Source of the DNA: JAGNZR01 sp051648485
Lineage (GTDB): Bacteria > Fusobacteriota > Fusobacteriia > Fusobacteriales > Fusobacteriaceae
DNA length: 9,293 bases
Direction of reading: 5' to 3'
Assembly (NCBI GenBank): GCA_051648485.1
Contig: JBOFFH010000131.1
Coordinates: 1-9,293, forward strand
Below are positions 1 to 5,906 of this stretch, in pieces. The notes beneath the pieces were generated by a model. The model made no database searches. It saw nothing but the letters and a program-made list of their open reading frames with translations, and was not told the DNA's origin. Each line of letters begins with the position of its first letter. The first letter of the stretch is position 1. The translations under genes were made by a program, and so were the position numbers.

Positions 1-959
1 TCGGCATCATTTTCTAATCTTGATTTAACATTTTCTTTTCCTTGACCTATTCTGATATCTCCAAAACTAAACCAAGCTCCTGATTTTGCTACTATATCAT
101 TCACTAAAGCTATATCTAAAATTTCACCAACTCTTGAAATTCCTTTTCCATACATAATTTGGAAAGCTGCTTCTTTAAATGGAGGTGCAACTTTATTTTT
201 CGTAACTTTTACAGTTACTTCATTTCCAATTACATCATCACCTTGTTTTACACTTCCTATTCTCTTCACTTCTAATCTAACTGAAGAATAGAACTTCAAA
301 GCTTTTCCTCCAGTAGTTGTAGTTTGAGGACCAAATCCAAATCCTCCAATTTTATCACGAATTTGATTTATAAATATCATTGTAGTTTTAGATTTACTTA
401 AATTTCCAGTAAGTTTTCTAAGAGCTTTAGACATAAGTCTAGCTTGAAGTCCCATTTGTTGATCCGACATCTCACCATCTATCTCTACTTTAGGCACCAG
501 TGCTGCAACTGAATCTATTACTATTACATCTACAGCTCCAGACCTTACCAAAACATCAGCTATATCAAGTGCTTGCTCTCCATAATCTGGTTGTGAAATT
601 AAAAGTTCATCTATATCAACTCCTAAAGCTTTTGCATAAATAGGATCTAAAGCATGTTCAGCATCTATAAAAGCTGCTATTCCACCCTCTTTTTGTGCTT
701 GTGCTATAATATGAAGTGCTATCGTTGTTTTTCCTGAACTTTCTGCTCCATAAATTTCAACTACTCTTCCTCTGGGTACTCCACCTATTCCTAAAGCTAA
801 ATCTAATTTAATACTTCCAGTAGGAATAATTTCTACCGTCATATGCTGATTTTCTCCAAGTTTCATTATTGAACCTTCTCCAAAATCTTTTTTTATCTGT
901 TTTAGTGCTAATTCTAAACTTTTGCTTTTATCTCCTGCATCTGATGATTTTTTTGCCAT
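1..959 (-). CDS. recA: RecA recombinase (C-terminus missing at window edge)
   Basis: RecA is the ATP-dependent strand-exchange protein that forms filaments on single-stranded DNA for recombinational repair. About 319 codons are visible; the usual RecA is 340-350 residues, so only the extreme C-terminus lies outside. I translated it directly: it begins MAKKSSDAGDKSK, has a Walker A loop GAESSGKTT at about residues 71-79, the segment VIDSVAALVPKVEIDGEM with the MAW region, then FINQIRDKIGG leading into DNA-binding loop L2, and ALKFYSSVRLEVKR after it. L2 reads GGFGFGPQTTTTGG, one residue longer than the common GVMFGNPETTTGG form. The ATG overlaps the stop of the upstream glycosyltransferase by one base (TAATG), and a GGGAGG ribosome binding site lies 9 bases before it, so the start is secure and translation is probably coupled. 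I see no strong separate promoter or LexA-type palindrome just upstream. Identification is certain. Confidence 0.98.
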   Translation of the reverse strand, partial: MAKKSSDAGDKSKSLELALKQIKKDFGEGSIMKLGENQHMTVEIIPTGSIKLDLALGIGGVPRGRVVEIYGAESSGKTTIALHIIAQAQKEGGIAAFIDAEHALDPIYAKALGVDIDELLISQPDYGEQALDIADVLVRSGAVDVIVIDSVAALVPKVEIDGEMSDQQMGLQARLMSKALRKLTGNLSKSKTTMIFINQIRDKIGGFGFGPQTTTTGGKALKFYSSVRLEVKRIGSVKQGDDVIGNEVTVKVTKNKVAPPFKEAAFQIMYGKGISRVGEILDIALVNDIVAKSGAWFSFGDIRIGQGKENVKSRLENDA

Positions 960-1957
960 TATTTCTTTCCTCCCATTTTCTCAGTTATAATATTAAAAAC
1001 ATTCTCTGCTTTTAATTTTTTCATACAATTAAAATGCTCTTTAGGACATTTTTTATCTCCATGCAAACTACAAGGGGAACAAGGTTCTTTTAAATATATT
1101 AAAGTATCCCTATTTTCCAATTGAAACATATTTGGATCTGTTGGTCCAAATATAACAAAATTTTTACAACCTACTCCTCTTGAAATATGAAAAGGTCCCG
1201 AATCATTAGTTACTAAAAATTTAGACTTAGAAAGAAGTGCTCCACTTTCTTTTAAAGATAGCTTTCCAGCTAAATTTATGCAGTTCATTTCACTTATCTC
1301 ATTTATTTTTTCACATCTTTCAAAATCTTCTTTTCCACCTATCAATACAATTTTTTTATTGTATTTAGAGAAAAGTATTTTTGCCAAATGACCAAATTCT
1401 TCATAACACCATTTTTTAGTTTCTTTAGAAGCTCCTGGAGCAAAAACAACAGAATCCCAGTATTTCTCATCTATTTTTTCCATATCTAAAGAAGAAAAAG
1501 AAAATTCTAAATCTTCCTTTTCATATTTTAAACCCAAAATTTCAAAAGGTTTAAAATAATTTTTTATTATTGTGTCATCTACATTATATTTTATAATTCT
1601 CATTTTTACTAATAAACTTTTATAAAAAGCTCTTTTTTTATATTTAAAAAGTTTTCCAGTTAAAAACTTAGAGATAAATAAAGATCTAAATTTGCAGTGT
1701 AAATCAAAAATATAATCATATTTATTTTCATTTATTTTTTTTGAAAATTTATACATATTTAAAATACCATCATTTTCTTTTTTATTGAAAAGAATTAATT
1801 TATCTACACACTTTGAACCTTCTATAGAAGATTTAAAGTTTTCCAAAGTTAAAAAATCTATTTTTGCTTCAGGATACTTTTTTTTCAAAGCCTTCAGTAC
1901 TGGTGTTACCAATATTATATCTCCAATAGAGCTCAATCTAATTATAAGTATTCTCAA
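959..1957 (-). CDS. GT9 family glycosyltransferase (ADP-heptose:LPS heptosyltransferase type)
   Basis: A 332-residue protein with the two-domain GT-B plan of glycosyltransferase family 9, which adds ADP-activated heptose to the lipopolysaccharide or lipooligosaccharide core at the inner face of the cytoplasmic membrane. The N-terminal motif RLSSIGDIILVTP carries Asp13, the position of the catalytic Asp in WaaC/WaaF. The C-terminal donor-site motif NDSGPFHIS is at about residues 251-259. A cysteine cluster of the form CxxC, C, HxxC follows (Cys293, 296, 304 and 311, ending CM), a pattern common near the C-terminus of heptosyltransferase II-like proteins. It starts at TTG (1957-1955), preceded by AAGGAG at a 7-base spacing; no better start is near. 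It lies 17 bases after the preceding GT9 gene and overlaps recA by one base. Exact acceptor and sugar cannot be assigned from sequence. No signal peptide is visible. Confidence 0.9.
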   Translation of the reverse strand: MRILIIRLSSIGDIILVTPVLKALKKKYPEAKIDFLTLENFKSSIEGSKCVDKLILFNKKENDGILNMYKFSKKINENKYDYIFDLHCKFRSLFISKFLTGKLFKYKKRAFYKSLLVKMRIIKYNVDDTIIKNYFKPFEILGLKYEKEDLEFSFSSLDMEKIDEKYWDSVVFAPGASKETKKWCYEEFGHLAKILFSKYNKKIVLIGGKEDFERCEKINEISEMNCINLAGKLSLKESGALLSKSKFLVTNDSGPFHISRGVGCKNFVIFGPTDPNMFQLENRDTLIYLKEPCSPCSLHGDKKCPKEHFNCMKKLKAENVFNIITEKMGGKK

Positions 1958-1970
1958 TTTTTACTCCTTA

Positions 1971-2002
1971 TTTTTTAATCTTTTTTTAATCTTTTTTTAA
2001 TC
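1971..2002. repeat. Three tandem copies of an 11-base A/T-rich unit at a gene end
   Basis: On the plus strand the unit TTTTTTTAATC occurs three times head to tail (first copy lacks one T). It covers the last codons and stop of the second GT9 gene and ends just before the ribosome binding site of the next gene. Because 11 is not a multiple of three, each copy is read in a different frame, giving the lysine-rich tail KIKKRLKKD. Confidence 0.85.
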
Positions 2003-2988
2003 TTTTCTTGAACTATTTCTGGAGTTATTTCCAACATACACTTAAAATGACCTTTAGGACATTTGTTTCCTCCATGAATAGAACAAGGTCTACAATCTAA
2101 ATTTTCAACTTCTAAAATTTCACTATTTTTGCTCCAAGGAAAAAATCCAAATCTTTTTACTGTGGGACCAAAAATACCTAATATCCAGCAATTTTTAAAA
2201 GCTGAAGCTATATGAACAGGAGAAGAGTCGTTCGTTAACACTATTTCGCTTCTTTTCAAAATTTCTCCTAAATCTAAAAGAGAAGTCTTTCCCCTTAAAT
2301 CTAAAACATTTTTCCCTAATTTTACGTTTAATAATTTTTCTTCTTGTCCACCTATTATAATTTGAACTATTTCTGAATTTTCTTCTAACTTTTCAATTAC
2401 TCGATTAAAATATTCCAAAGGCCATTTTTTAGTAAACCATTTACTACCTGGAGCTATTGTTACTATTTTTTTATTGGAGTATTTTTTCAATATTTCATCT
2501 AATTTATTTTTTTCTTCCAATCCAGGATAAATATCTATTTCATAATCAATATCTTTTTTTATTGGATTATTAGGTAGAAAAGATAATAATCTTTCAACTT
2601 CATGTTTTTCTTTATCATATTTTATTTTTTCTGTATATAAAAAAGAACCCGTAGTATTAGAATAACATTTTCTTATTGGAGCCCTAGTTAACCATGTAAG
2701 TATTGAACTTCTGAAATATCTATGAGGCGTTATTACTAAATTAAAATTTTCTAAACGTAATCTTCTCCCTAATTCAAAAATTCCTTTTATACCTTTATGA
2801 ACTCCTTTTTTATCATAAGCTATCACTTCATTTAAATTGGGATTATTTTTTAATATTTGTGCTCCAGCAGGAGTTGTAACATATATAATTTTACTTTCTG
2901 GATAAATGTCTTTTATTTTTCTTATGAGAGGAGTAGTTAAAACTATATCCCCTATAAAAGCTGTATGTAATACAAGTATTTTCATCAT
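1975..2988 (-). CDS. GT9 family glycosyltransferase (heptosyltransferase II-like)
   Basis: A 337-residue GT9 protein, probably a core heptosyltransferase acting in the cytoplasm on nascent lipooligosaccharide. The N-terminal motif KILVLHTAFIGDIVLTTP carries the conserved Asp (residue 14 counting from the first Met). The donor-binding motif NDSSPVHIAS is at about residues 253-262, followed by GIFGPT. A cysteine cluster (about Cys299, 302, 310 and 317, within CRPC and KGHFKCM) closely matches that of the downstream GT9 gene, suggesting the two arose by duplication or share a subclass. Two ATGs are in tandem: the first (2988) overlaps the previous stop as ATGA and sits 8 bases from an AAGGA site, so it is preferred; the second would give TGATG. 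The C-terminus is encoded by a three-copy 11-base repeat. WaaF is the closest named family, but the exact linkage is not proven. Confidence 0.9.
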   Translation of the reverse strand: MMKILVLHTAFIGDIVLTTPLIRKIKDIYPESKIIYVTTPAGAQILKNNPNLNEVIAYDKKGVHKGIKGIFELGRRLRLENFNLVITPHRYFRSSILTWLTRAPIRKCYSNTTGSFLYTEKIKYDKEKHEVERLLSFLPNNPIKKDIDYEIDIYPGLEEKNKLDEILKKYSNKKIVTIAPGSKWFTKKWPLEYFNRVIEKLEENSEIVQIIIGGQEEKLLNVKLGKNVLDLRGKTSLLDLGEILKRSEIVLTNDSSPVHIASAFKNCWILGIFGPTVKRFGFFPWSKNSEILEVENLDCRPCSIHGGNKCPKGHFKCMLEITPEIVQEKIKKRLKKD

Positions 2989-4019
2989 ATCTTTTTTCCT
3001 TCGTTCAATTTTTCTATTATAAATTTTATTAAAGTTTTTTCACTTTGTTCTGTATAACTATCAAAATATTTATGTTTATAATTTTCTTTTTTATTTCCTT
3101 TATCTACCACTAAGTAAGAAACATTTTTCCAATTAAAAACTCCCCATCTTGTAGGACTTTGTGTTTTTTTCCATGGATAAATTGCTACTATGGGTCTTTT
3201 TAAAGAAGCTGCTATATGAGTGGGTCCTGTAGAACCTCCAAAATATACTGTAGCCCTTTCTATTATTGCTGCTGTATTCAGGAGTTCTCCGCCGTTTGCG
3301 AAAATATGAATTTTTTTAGAACCTATCATTTCATAAAGTTTTAAAGCTCTTTCTTCATCAGAAATATGTACAGTTATTATTACAGAAAGATTATTTTCTC
3401 TAAACAAAAGTTTTTTTAAAAGATTTGCATATTGTTCGTCACTAATATTTTTAGCAGATCCTCCCATAAATGGATTTACAACTAATAATTTTCCTTTTAT
3501 TTCTCTTTCTTCTAAAAATTTTTTTGCGACGTCTCTATTACTATCTTTTAAACATATCTCAGAATTTAGCTCGTATCTTTCATAAAATAATTTAGGATTT
3601 ATTTTCTTAACTAAATCTAAGTTGTATTCAGCTTCATTTTTTTTAGACCAAGATCTTTTTTGAAAAACTCCTTTGTTAAAAGCAAAAAAAGAAAACAATT
3701 TTGAATAAGGTCCTACTCTATATTTTGCTTTACTAGCTTTTGCTAATTTCGAGATAAATTTATCGTTGTAAAGAGCTATAAACATATCTGCTTTAAAATA
3801 TTCTATTTTTTCCAACAACTCTTTTTTAGTATAATCTTCAATTTTTATAACTCTATCAATGTATGAAAAGTTTTTTACTATTTCATAATTATACTCTCTA
3901 ACTAAAATGTTTATCTCTGCATCAGGAAACATCTTTCTCAACATGAAGAAACTTGGTATGGAAAGAACTAAATCTCCTATTTTATCTGTTCTAGATATTA
4001 TTATTTTTTTTATTTCCAC
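2985..4019 (-). CDS. GT9 family glycosyltransferase, first gene of the LOS-recA operon
   Basis: A 344-residue GT9-type glycosyltransferase. The N-terminal motif ISRTDKIGDLVLSIP contains the conserved Asp16. The C-terminal donor motif is GGSTGPTHIAAS (about residues 261-272), in which the usual NDSG Asp is replaced by Ser; GT9 proteins with STGPxH are a familiar subgroup. Unlike its two neighbours it has no C-terminal cysteine cluster, so it probably has a different sugar or acceptor specificity. It starts at GTG (4019), six bases after GGGGAG; the next protein residues are EIKKIIIS. Its stop overlaps the next ATG by four bases (ATGA), implying translational coupling. An extended -10 promoter lies 33 bases upstream. 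The ribosome binding site GGGGAGAAA is an exact complement of a loop segment in the candidate small RNA at 6757-6863. Confidence 0.88.
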   Translation of the reverse strand: MEIKKIIISRTDKIGDLVLSIPSFFMLRKMFPDAEINILVREYNYEIVKNFSYIDRVIKIEDYTKKELLEKIEYFKADMFIALYNDKFISKLAKASKAKYRVGPYSKLFSFFAFNKGVFQKRSWSKKNEAEYNLDLVKKINPKLFYERYELNSEICLKDSNRDVAKKFLEEREIKGKLLVVNPFMGGSAKNISDEQYANLLKKLLFRENNLSVIITVHISDEERALKLYEMIGSKKIHIFANGGELLNTAAIIERATVYFGGSTGPTHIAASLKRPIVAIYPWKKTQSPTRWGVFNWKNVSYLVVDKGNKKENYKHKYFDSYTEQSEKTLIKFIIEKLNEGKKI

Positions 4020-4051
4020 TTTTTTCTCCCCTATTTTTAATTATTTAATAA

Positions 4052-4080
4052 AGTATACCAAATTTATTGTTTTTTTTAAA
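4052..4080 (-). promoter_or_regulatory. Promoter of the GT9-recA operon
   Basis: On the minus strand an extended -10 (TGGTATACT; hexamer 4052-4057) lies 17 bases after a weak -35 TTTAAA (4075-4080). Predicted start is near 4045, about 26 bases before the GTG. It lies just downstream of the tRNA terminator, so transcription of the operon must begin here or by read-through. Confidence 0.65.
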
Positions 4081-4111
4081 GAATTACATTATAAACAAAA
4101 AACAAAAAAAG

Positions 4112-4142
4112 AAAAAAAGTAGTCAGGGAAACTACTTTTTTT
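4112..4142 (-). terminator. Intrinsic terminator after tRNA-Met
   Basis: A perfect 12-bp stem (AAAAAAAGTAGT, 4112-4123, with ACTACTTTTTTT, 4131-4142) closes a 7-base loop. It is A-rich on one side and T-rich on the other and so works in either direction. Its position fits termination of the minus-strand tRNA transcript before the GT9 promoter. Confidence 0.85.
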
Positions 4143-4210
4143 CTTAAATATTTAGGGTTAGATTACAACATATGAATCTAAAAAGTGGGGTTTAAAAAAT
4201 ATTTGGAATA

Positions 4211-4287
4211 TGGTGCCTAGAATAGGATTCGAACCTACGACCGTCCGGGTATGAACCGAATGCTCTAGCCAACTGAGCTATCTAGGC
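4211..4287 (-). tRNA. tRNA-Met (CAT), elongator type
   Basis: A full 77-base cloverleaf with encoded CCA. The acceptor stem is GCCTAGA/TCTAGGC, the D arm GCTC-AGTTGGCTA-GAGC, the anticodon arm TTCGG-TTCATAC-CCGGA with anticodon CAT, the variable loop CGGTC, and the T arm GTAGG-TTCGAAT-CCTAT, then A-CCA. The fully paired first acceptor pair (G-C) rules out initiator tRNA. A CAT anticodon can also be tRNA-Ile2 (lysidine-modified), but the loop context GGTTCATACCC resembles elongator Met of Bacillus rather than Ile2 (typically CTCATAA). It has its own promoter upstream and a terminator 68 bases downstream. Confidence 0.93.
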
Positions 4288-4298
4288 GTTACTCAATT

Positions 4299-4327
4299 AT
4301 AATACTACATTTCATAAAATATGTCAA
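4299..4327 (-). promoter_or_regulatory. Consensus promoter of tRNA-Met
   Basis: TTGACA (4322-4327 on the complement), 17-base spacer, TATTAT (4299-4304). The predicted start is near 4292, five bases before the mature tRNA. A 14-bp inverted repeat directly abuts the -35. Confidence 0.88.
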
Positions 4328-4387
4328 ACACTTTTTTTCTATTTCTGAACTTTTTTTTAATAGTGTTCTATTTTAGAAAAAAAGTGT
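4328..4387. repeat. Perfect 14-bp inverted repeat between sor and tRNA-Met
   Basis: ACACTTTTTTTCTA (4328-4341) and TAGAAAAAAAGTGT (4374-4387) are exact inverse complements around a 32-base spacer, which itself contains a GAAC/GTTC inner stem. The repeat begins one base beyond the tRNA promoter -35. A further CACTTTTTTTT at 4468-4478, over the sor stop, could pair instead with the 4377-4386 arm to make a long A-tract/U-tract structure that may act as a sor transcript end. It is not a classical terminator in the outer form, as no free U-run follows. Confidence 0.7.
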
Positions 4388-4476
4388 AATTTCAATATAT
4401 AATTTTTATTTTTTTTCATATTTAAAAACAACTATTTATCAAATAGAATATTAACCCAATATTCAATCACTTTTTT

Positions 4477-4854
4477 TTATGAATTTTTCCAAAGACCATG
4501 AATATTACAATATTCTCTAGCTACAACTGTTTTTCCTTTTGCAATTTCAAAACAAGCTAAAGGCTCATCTCCTGGTTTTAAATATTTTCTATAAAGTCTA
4601 TCTCCATCTACTAAAATTTCAATCAATTCAATAAAATGTTCAGGAGACATAGGATGTGGTGTTTCTCTCCCTACTTTAACAACATAGCCCTTTTCATATT
4701 CTTCAACAAAAGGAACATGTTTTTCTAAAGAACTATCAGCTGCTTTTTCTTCTAATTTTTTAAATCCTGGAATTTCTTCACAACAATCAGATCCTGTTAC
4801 TACATCTACAACTAAATTACAACCATCACATTTGAACATATCTAATCTTTTCAT
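4477..4854 (-). CDS. Superoxide reductase, two-iron desulfoferrodoxin type
   Basis: A 125-residue cytoplasmic enzyme that reduces superoxide to hydrogen peroxide without making oxygen, typical of anaerobes. The N-terminal desulforedoxin-like domain shows four cysteines for a rubredoxin-like Fe centre (Cys9, Cys12, Cys24, Cys25). The catalytic Fe(His4Cys) site is visible as EKHVP (His46, with the conserved Glu44-Lys45), PHPM (His67), His73, and YCNIHG (Cys116, His119). Length matches the class with both centres (about 125-130). Start ATG 4854 has GGAGG six bases upstream. It follows perR by 104 bases on the same strand, and PerR-type control would suit its job. A hairpin lies in the leader with no room for a promoter after it, so expression probably comes from the perR promoter or from a weak promoter between 4906 and 4958. 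Identification is strong. Confidence 0.96.
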   Translation of the reverse strand: MKRLDMFKCDGCNLVVDVVTGSDCCEEIPGFKKLEEKAADSSLEKHVPFVEEYEKGYVVKVGRETPHPMSPEHFIELIEILVDGDRLYRKYLKPGDEPLACFEIAKGKTVVAREYCNIHGLWKNS

Positions 4855-4881
4855 CTATTTCCTCCATTTAAAATTGAAATA

Positions 4882-4905
4882 AAAAAAAGGAACCAACCTT
4901 TTTTT
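4882..4905 (-). terminator. Hairpin between perR and sor (terminator or attenuator)
   Basis: A 9-bp stem AAAAAAAGG (4882-4890) with CCTTTTTTT (4897-4905) and a 6-base loop. On the minus strand it ends in a U-run. It lies only 27 bases before the sor ATG, with the sor ribosome binding site in between, so it may limit perR read-through into sor. Confidence 0.6.
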
Positions 4906-4958
4906 AGTTTACTCTAATGAGTATTCTATTAAATAGATCGAATTCCTTTAAATTTTAA

Positions 4959-5372
4959 TTAATTTTTAATGGAACAATTTTTACAAATCCCTTTAAAATA
5001 AAGATGAGACTCTTCAATTTGAAAACCTTTTAAAGAAATAATATTAAATGTTTCTTCCGGTAATTCCAAATCATAAATCTCTTTACAATCCTTACATTGA
5101 AAATGCCCATGAAGATGAGTATTTACATCATATCTAGTTTGGTTTTCATCAATTACTACAATATTTATAAGATTATTTTCTAAAAATAGATCTAAAGTAT
5201 TATATACAGTAGTTTTTGAAAGAGTAGGAATCTCTGGAGAAAGAGCCTTATAAATAGTGTCCACAGTAGGATGAATTTTATTATTTAATAAAAATTCATA
5301 AATTTTTATTCTTTGATAAGAAGGTTTTATCCCTTTTGATTTTAGGTGCTCAGGAATATTTATTTTTTCCAT
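4959..5372 (-). CDS. perR: Fur-family peroxide-sensing repressor, PerR-like
   Basis: A 137-residue Fur-family metalloregulator, DNA-binding and cytoplasmic. The winged helix covers about residues 10-80, with PSYQRIKIYEFL and the recognition helix SKTTVYNTLDLF. Residues matching the regulatory metal site of Bacillus PerR are visible: His34, Asp82, His88, His90 and Asp101. The Asp eight residues after the first Cys of CKDC is the PerR-like choice, where Fur usually has Glu. Two CxxC pairs (Cys93/96 and Cys130/133) would hold structural zinc. Start ATG 5372 has AAGGAG at a 6-7 base spacing. It has its own near-consensus promoter overlapped by PerR-box-like sequence, which implies autorepression, and sor lies downstream as a likely target. 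PerR versus Fur or Zur rests on Asp101 and the gene context; good but not proven. Confidence 0.87.
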   Translation of the reverse strand: MEKINIPEHLKSKGIKPSYQRIKIYEFLLNNKIHPTVDTIYKALSPEIPTLSKTTVYNTLDLFLENNLINIVVIDENQTRYDVNTHLHGHFQCKDCKEIYDLELPEETFNIISLKGFQIEESHLYFKGICKNCSIKN

Positions 5373-5392
5373 AAAAATCTCCTTTTTAAAAT

Positions 5393-5421
5393 TTATAATG
5401 ATTACATTTTAGTAATTATAC
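5393..5421. promoter_or_regulatory. Two overlapping PerR-box-like operators before perR
   Basis: TTATAATGATTACAT (5393-5407) matches the Bacillus PerR box TTATAATNATTATAA at 12 of 14 defined positions. A second, TTTTAGTAATTATAC (5407-5421), matches 11 of 14. The second covers the perR -10 and the first covers the start and early leader, the placement expected for a repressor. Confidence 0.6.
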
Positions 5422-5443
5422 AACTTTCTTTAATGAAAGTCAA
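5415..5443 (-). promoter_or_regulatory. Promoter of perR
   Basis: TTGACT (5438-5443 on the complement), 17-base spacer, perfect TATAAT (5415-5420). The predicted start is near 5408, leaving a leader of about 36 bases. The -35 is 12 bases beyond the stop of the GNAT gene. Confidence 0.88.
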
Positions 5444-5455
5444 GAATCTAAAAGG

Positions 5456-5902
5456 TTATAGTTTTTTTTCAAAAAGAAATCTGTGTACTCCTTTGCCATA
5501 TTCATCCTCTTGAAACTCAATATTAGAATAACCTAGCTTTGTATACAAATTTATACCTATTTCATTTTCTGGATCAACAGTTAATAAAATTGAATCTATT
5601 TTTATTTTTCTAAACTCATTTTCACAAGCTTTCATCAACTCTTTTGCATAACCTTTTCCACGATATTTTTCTCTTGTTAAAAAACCATAAAGAAAAAGTT
5701 TGTTCTCTCCTTGAACTTGCATAAATTCTGCAATAGAAACAATTTCATCATTTGAGATTAAAACAAATATTGTCCCATATCTTGCTAAAGCTTTTACAAG
5801 CCAATAATCTGCTCCACCATTTTTTCCAAAAACTTCTTCTTCTATATTTACAATTTTTTCTATTAAGGATTTATCCGTTTTTTCTATTTTTTTAAACTTC
5901 AT
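5456..5902 (-). CDS. GNAT family N-acetyltransferase, substrate unknown
   Basis: A 148-residue single-domain GNAT protein, predicted to move an acetyl group from acetyl-CoA to an amine. The acetyl-CoA pyrophosphate loop (motif A) is LTREKYRGKGYAKELM, with the RGKGYA core; the C-terminal motif B region is NLYTKLGYSN. Substrate (protein N-terminus, small molecule or antibiotic) cannot be told. An upstream in-frame ATG at 5920 would add six residues and overlap truA by 14 bases, but AGGAGG (5912-5917) lies inside that stretch, nine bases before the ATG at 5902. The 5902 start is therefore chosen; it begins MKFKKIEKTD. The gene starts four bases after the truA stop, so the two form an operon. No terminator is visible between it and the perR promoter. 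Confidence 0.9.
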   Translation of the reverse strand: MKFKKIEKTDKSLIEKIVNIEEEVFGKNGGADYWLVKALARYGTIFVLISNDEIVSIAEFMQVQGENKLFLYGFLTREKYRGKGYAKELMKACENEFRKIKIDSILLTVDPENEIGINLYTKLGYSNIEFQEDEYGKGVHRFLFEKKL

Positions 5903-5906
5903 TATT

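Noticed and set aside
1785..2000. Plus-strand open frame antisense to the GT9 gene
   Set aside because: Opposite a clear GT9 gene; composition is that of a reversed lysine-rich coding sequence, with no start signals.
3907..4122. Plus-strand open frame across the GT9 promoter
   Set aside because: It overlaps the first GT9 gene, its promoter and the tRNA terminator, and ends in a lysine tail made from the terminator A-tract.
4157..4180. TTAGATT/AATCTAA hairpin in the tRNA-Met trailer
   Set aside because: Seven pairs with a 10-base loop, no further signal; probably only part of the precursor trailer removed in processing.
4211..4287. tRNA-Ile2 (lysidine) or initiator tRNA as alternative for the CAT tRNA
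   Set aside because: The first acceptor pair is G-C, excluding initiator. The loop TTCATAC with flanking GG/CC fits elongator Met better than Ile2, although Ile2 is not formally excluded.
4446..4464. Small A/T hairpin GAATATT/AATATTC after sor, considered as its terminator
   Set aside because: Only seven weak pairs and no U-run follows on the minus strand. It may be a local structure inside a larger fold.
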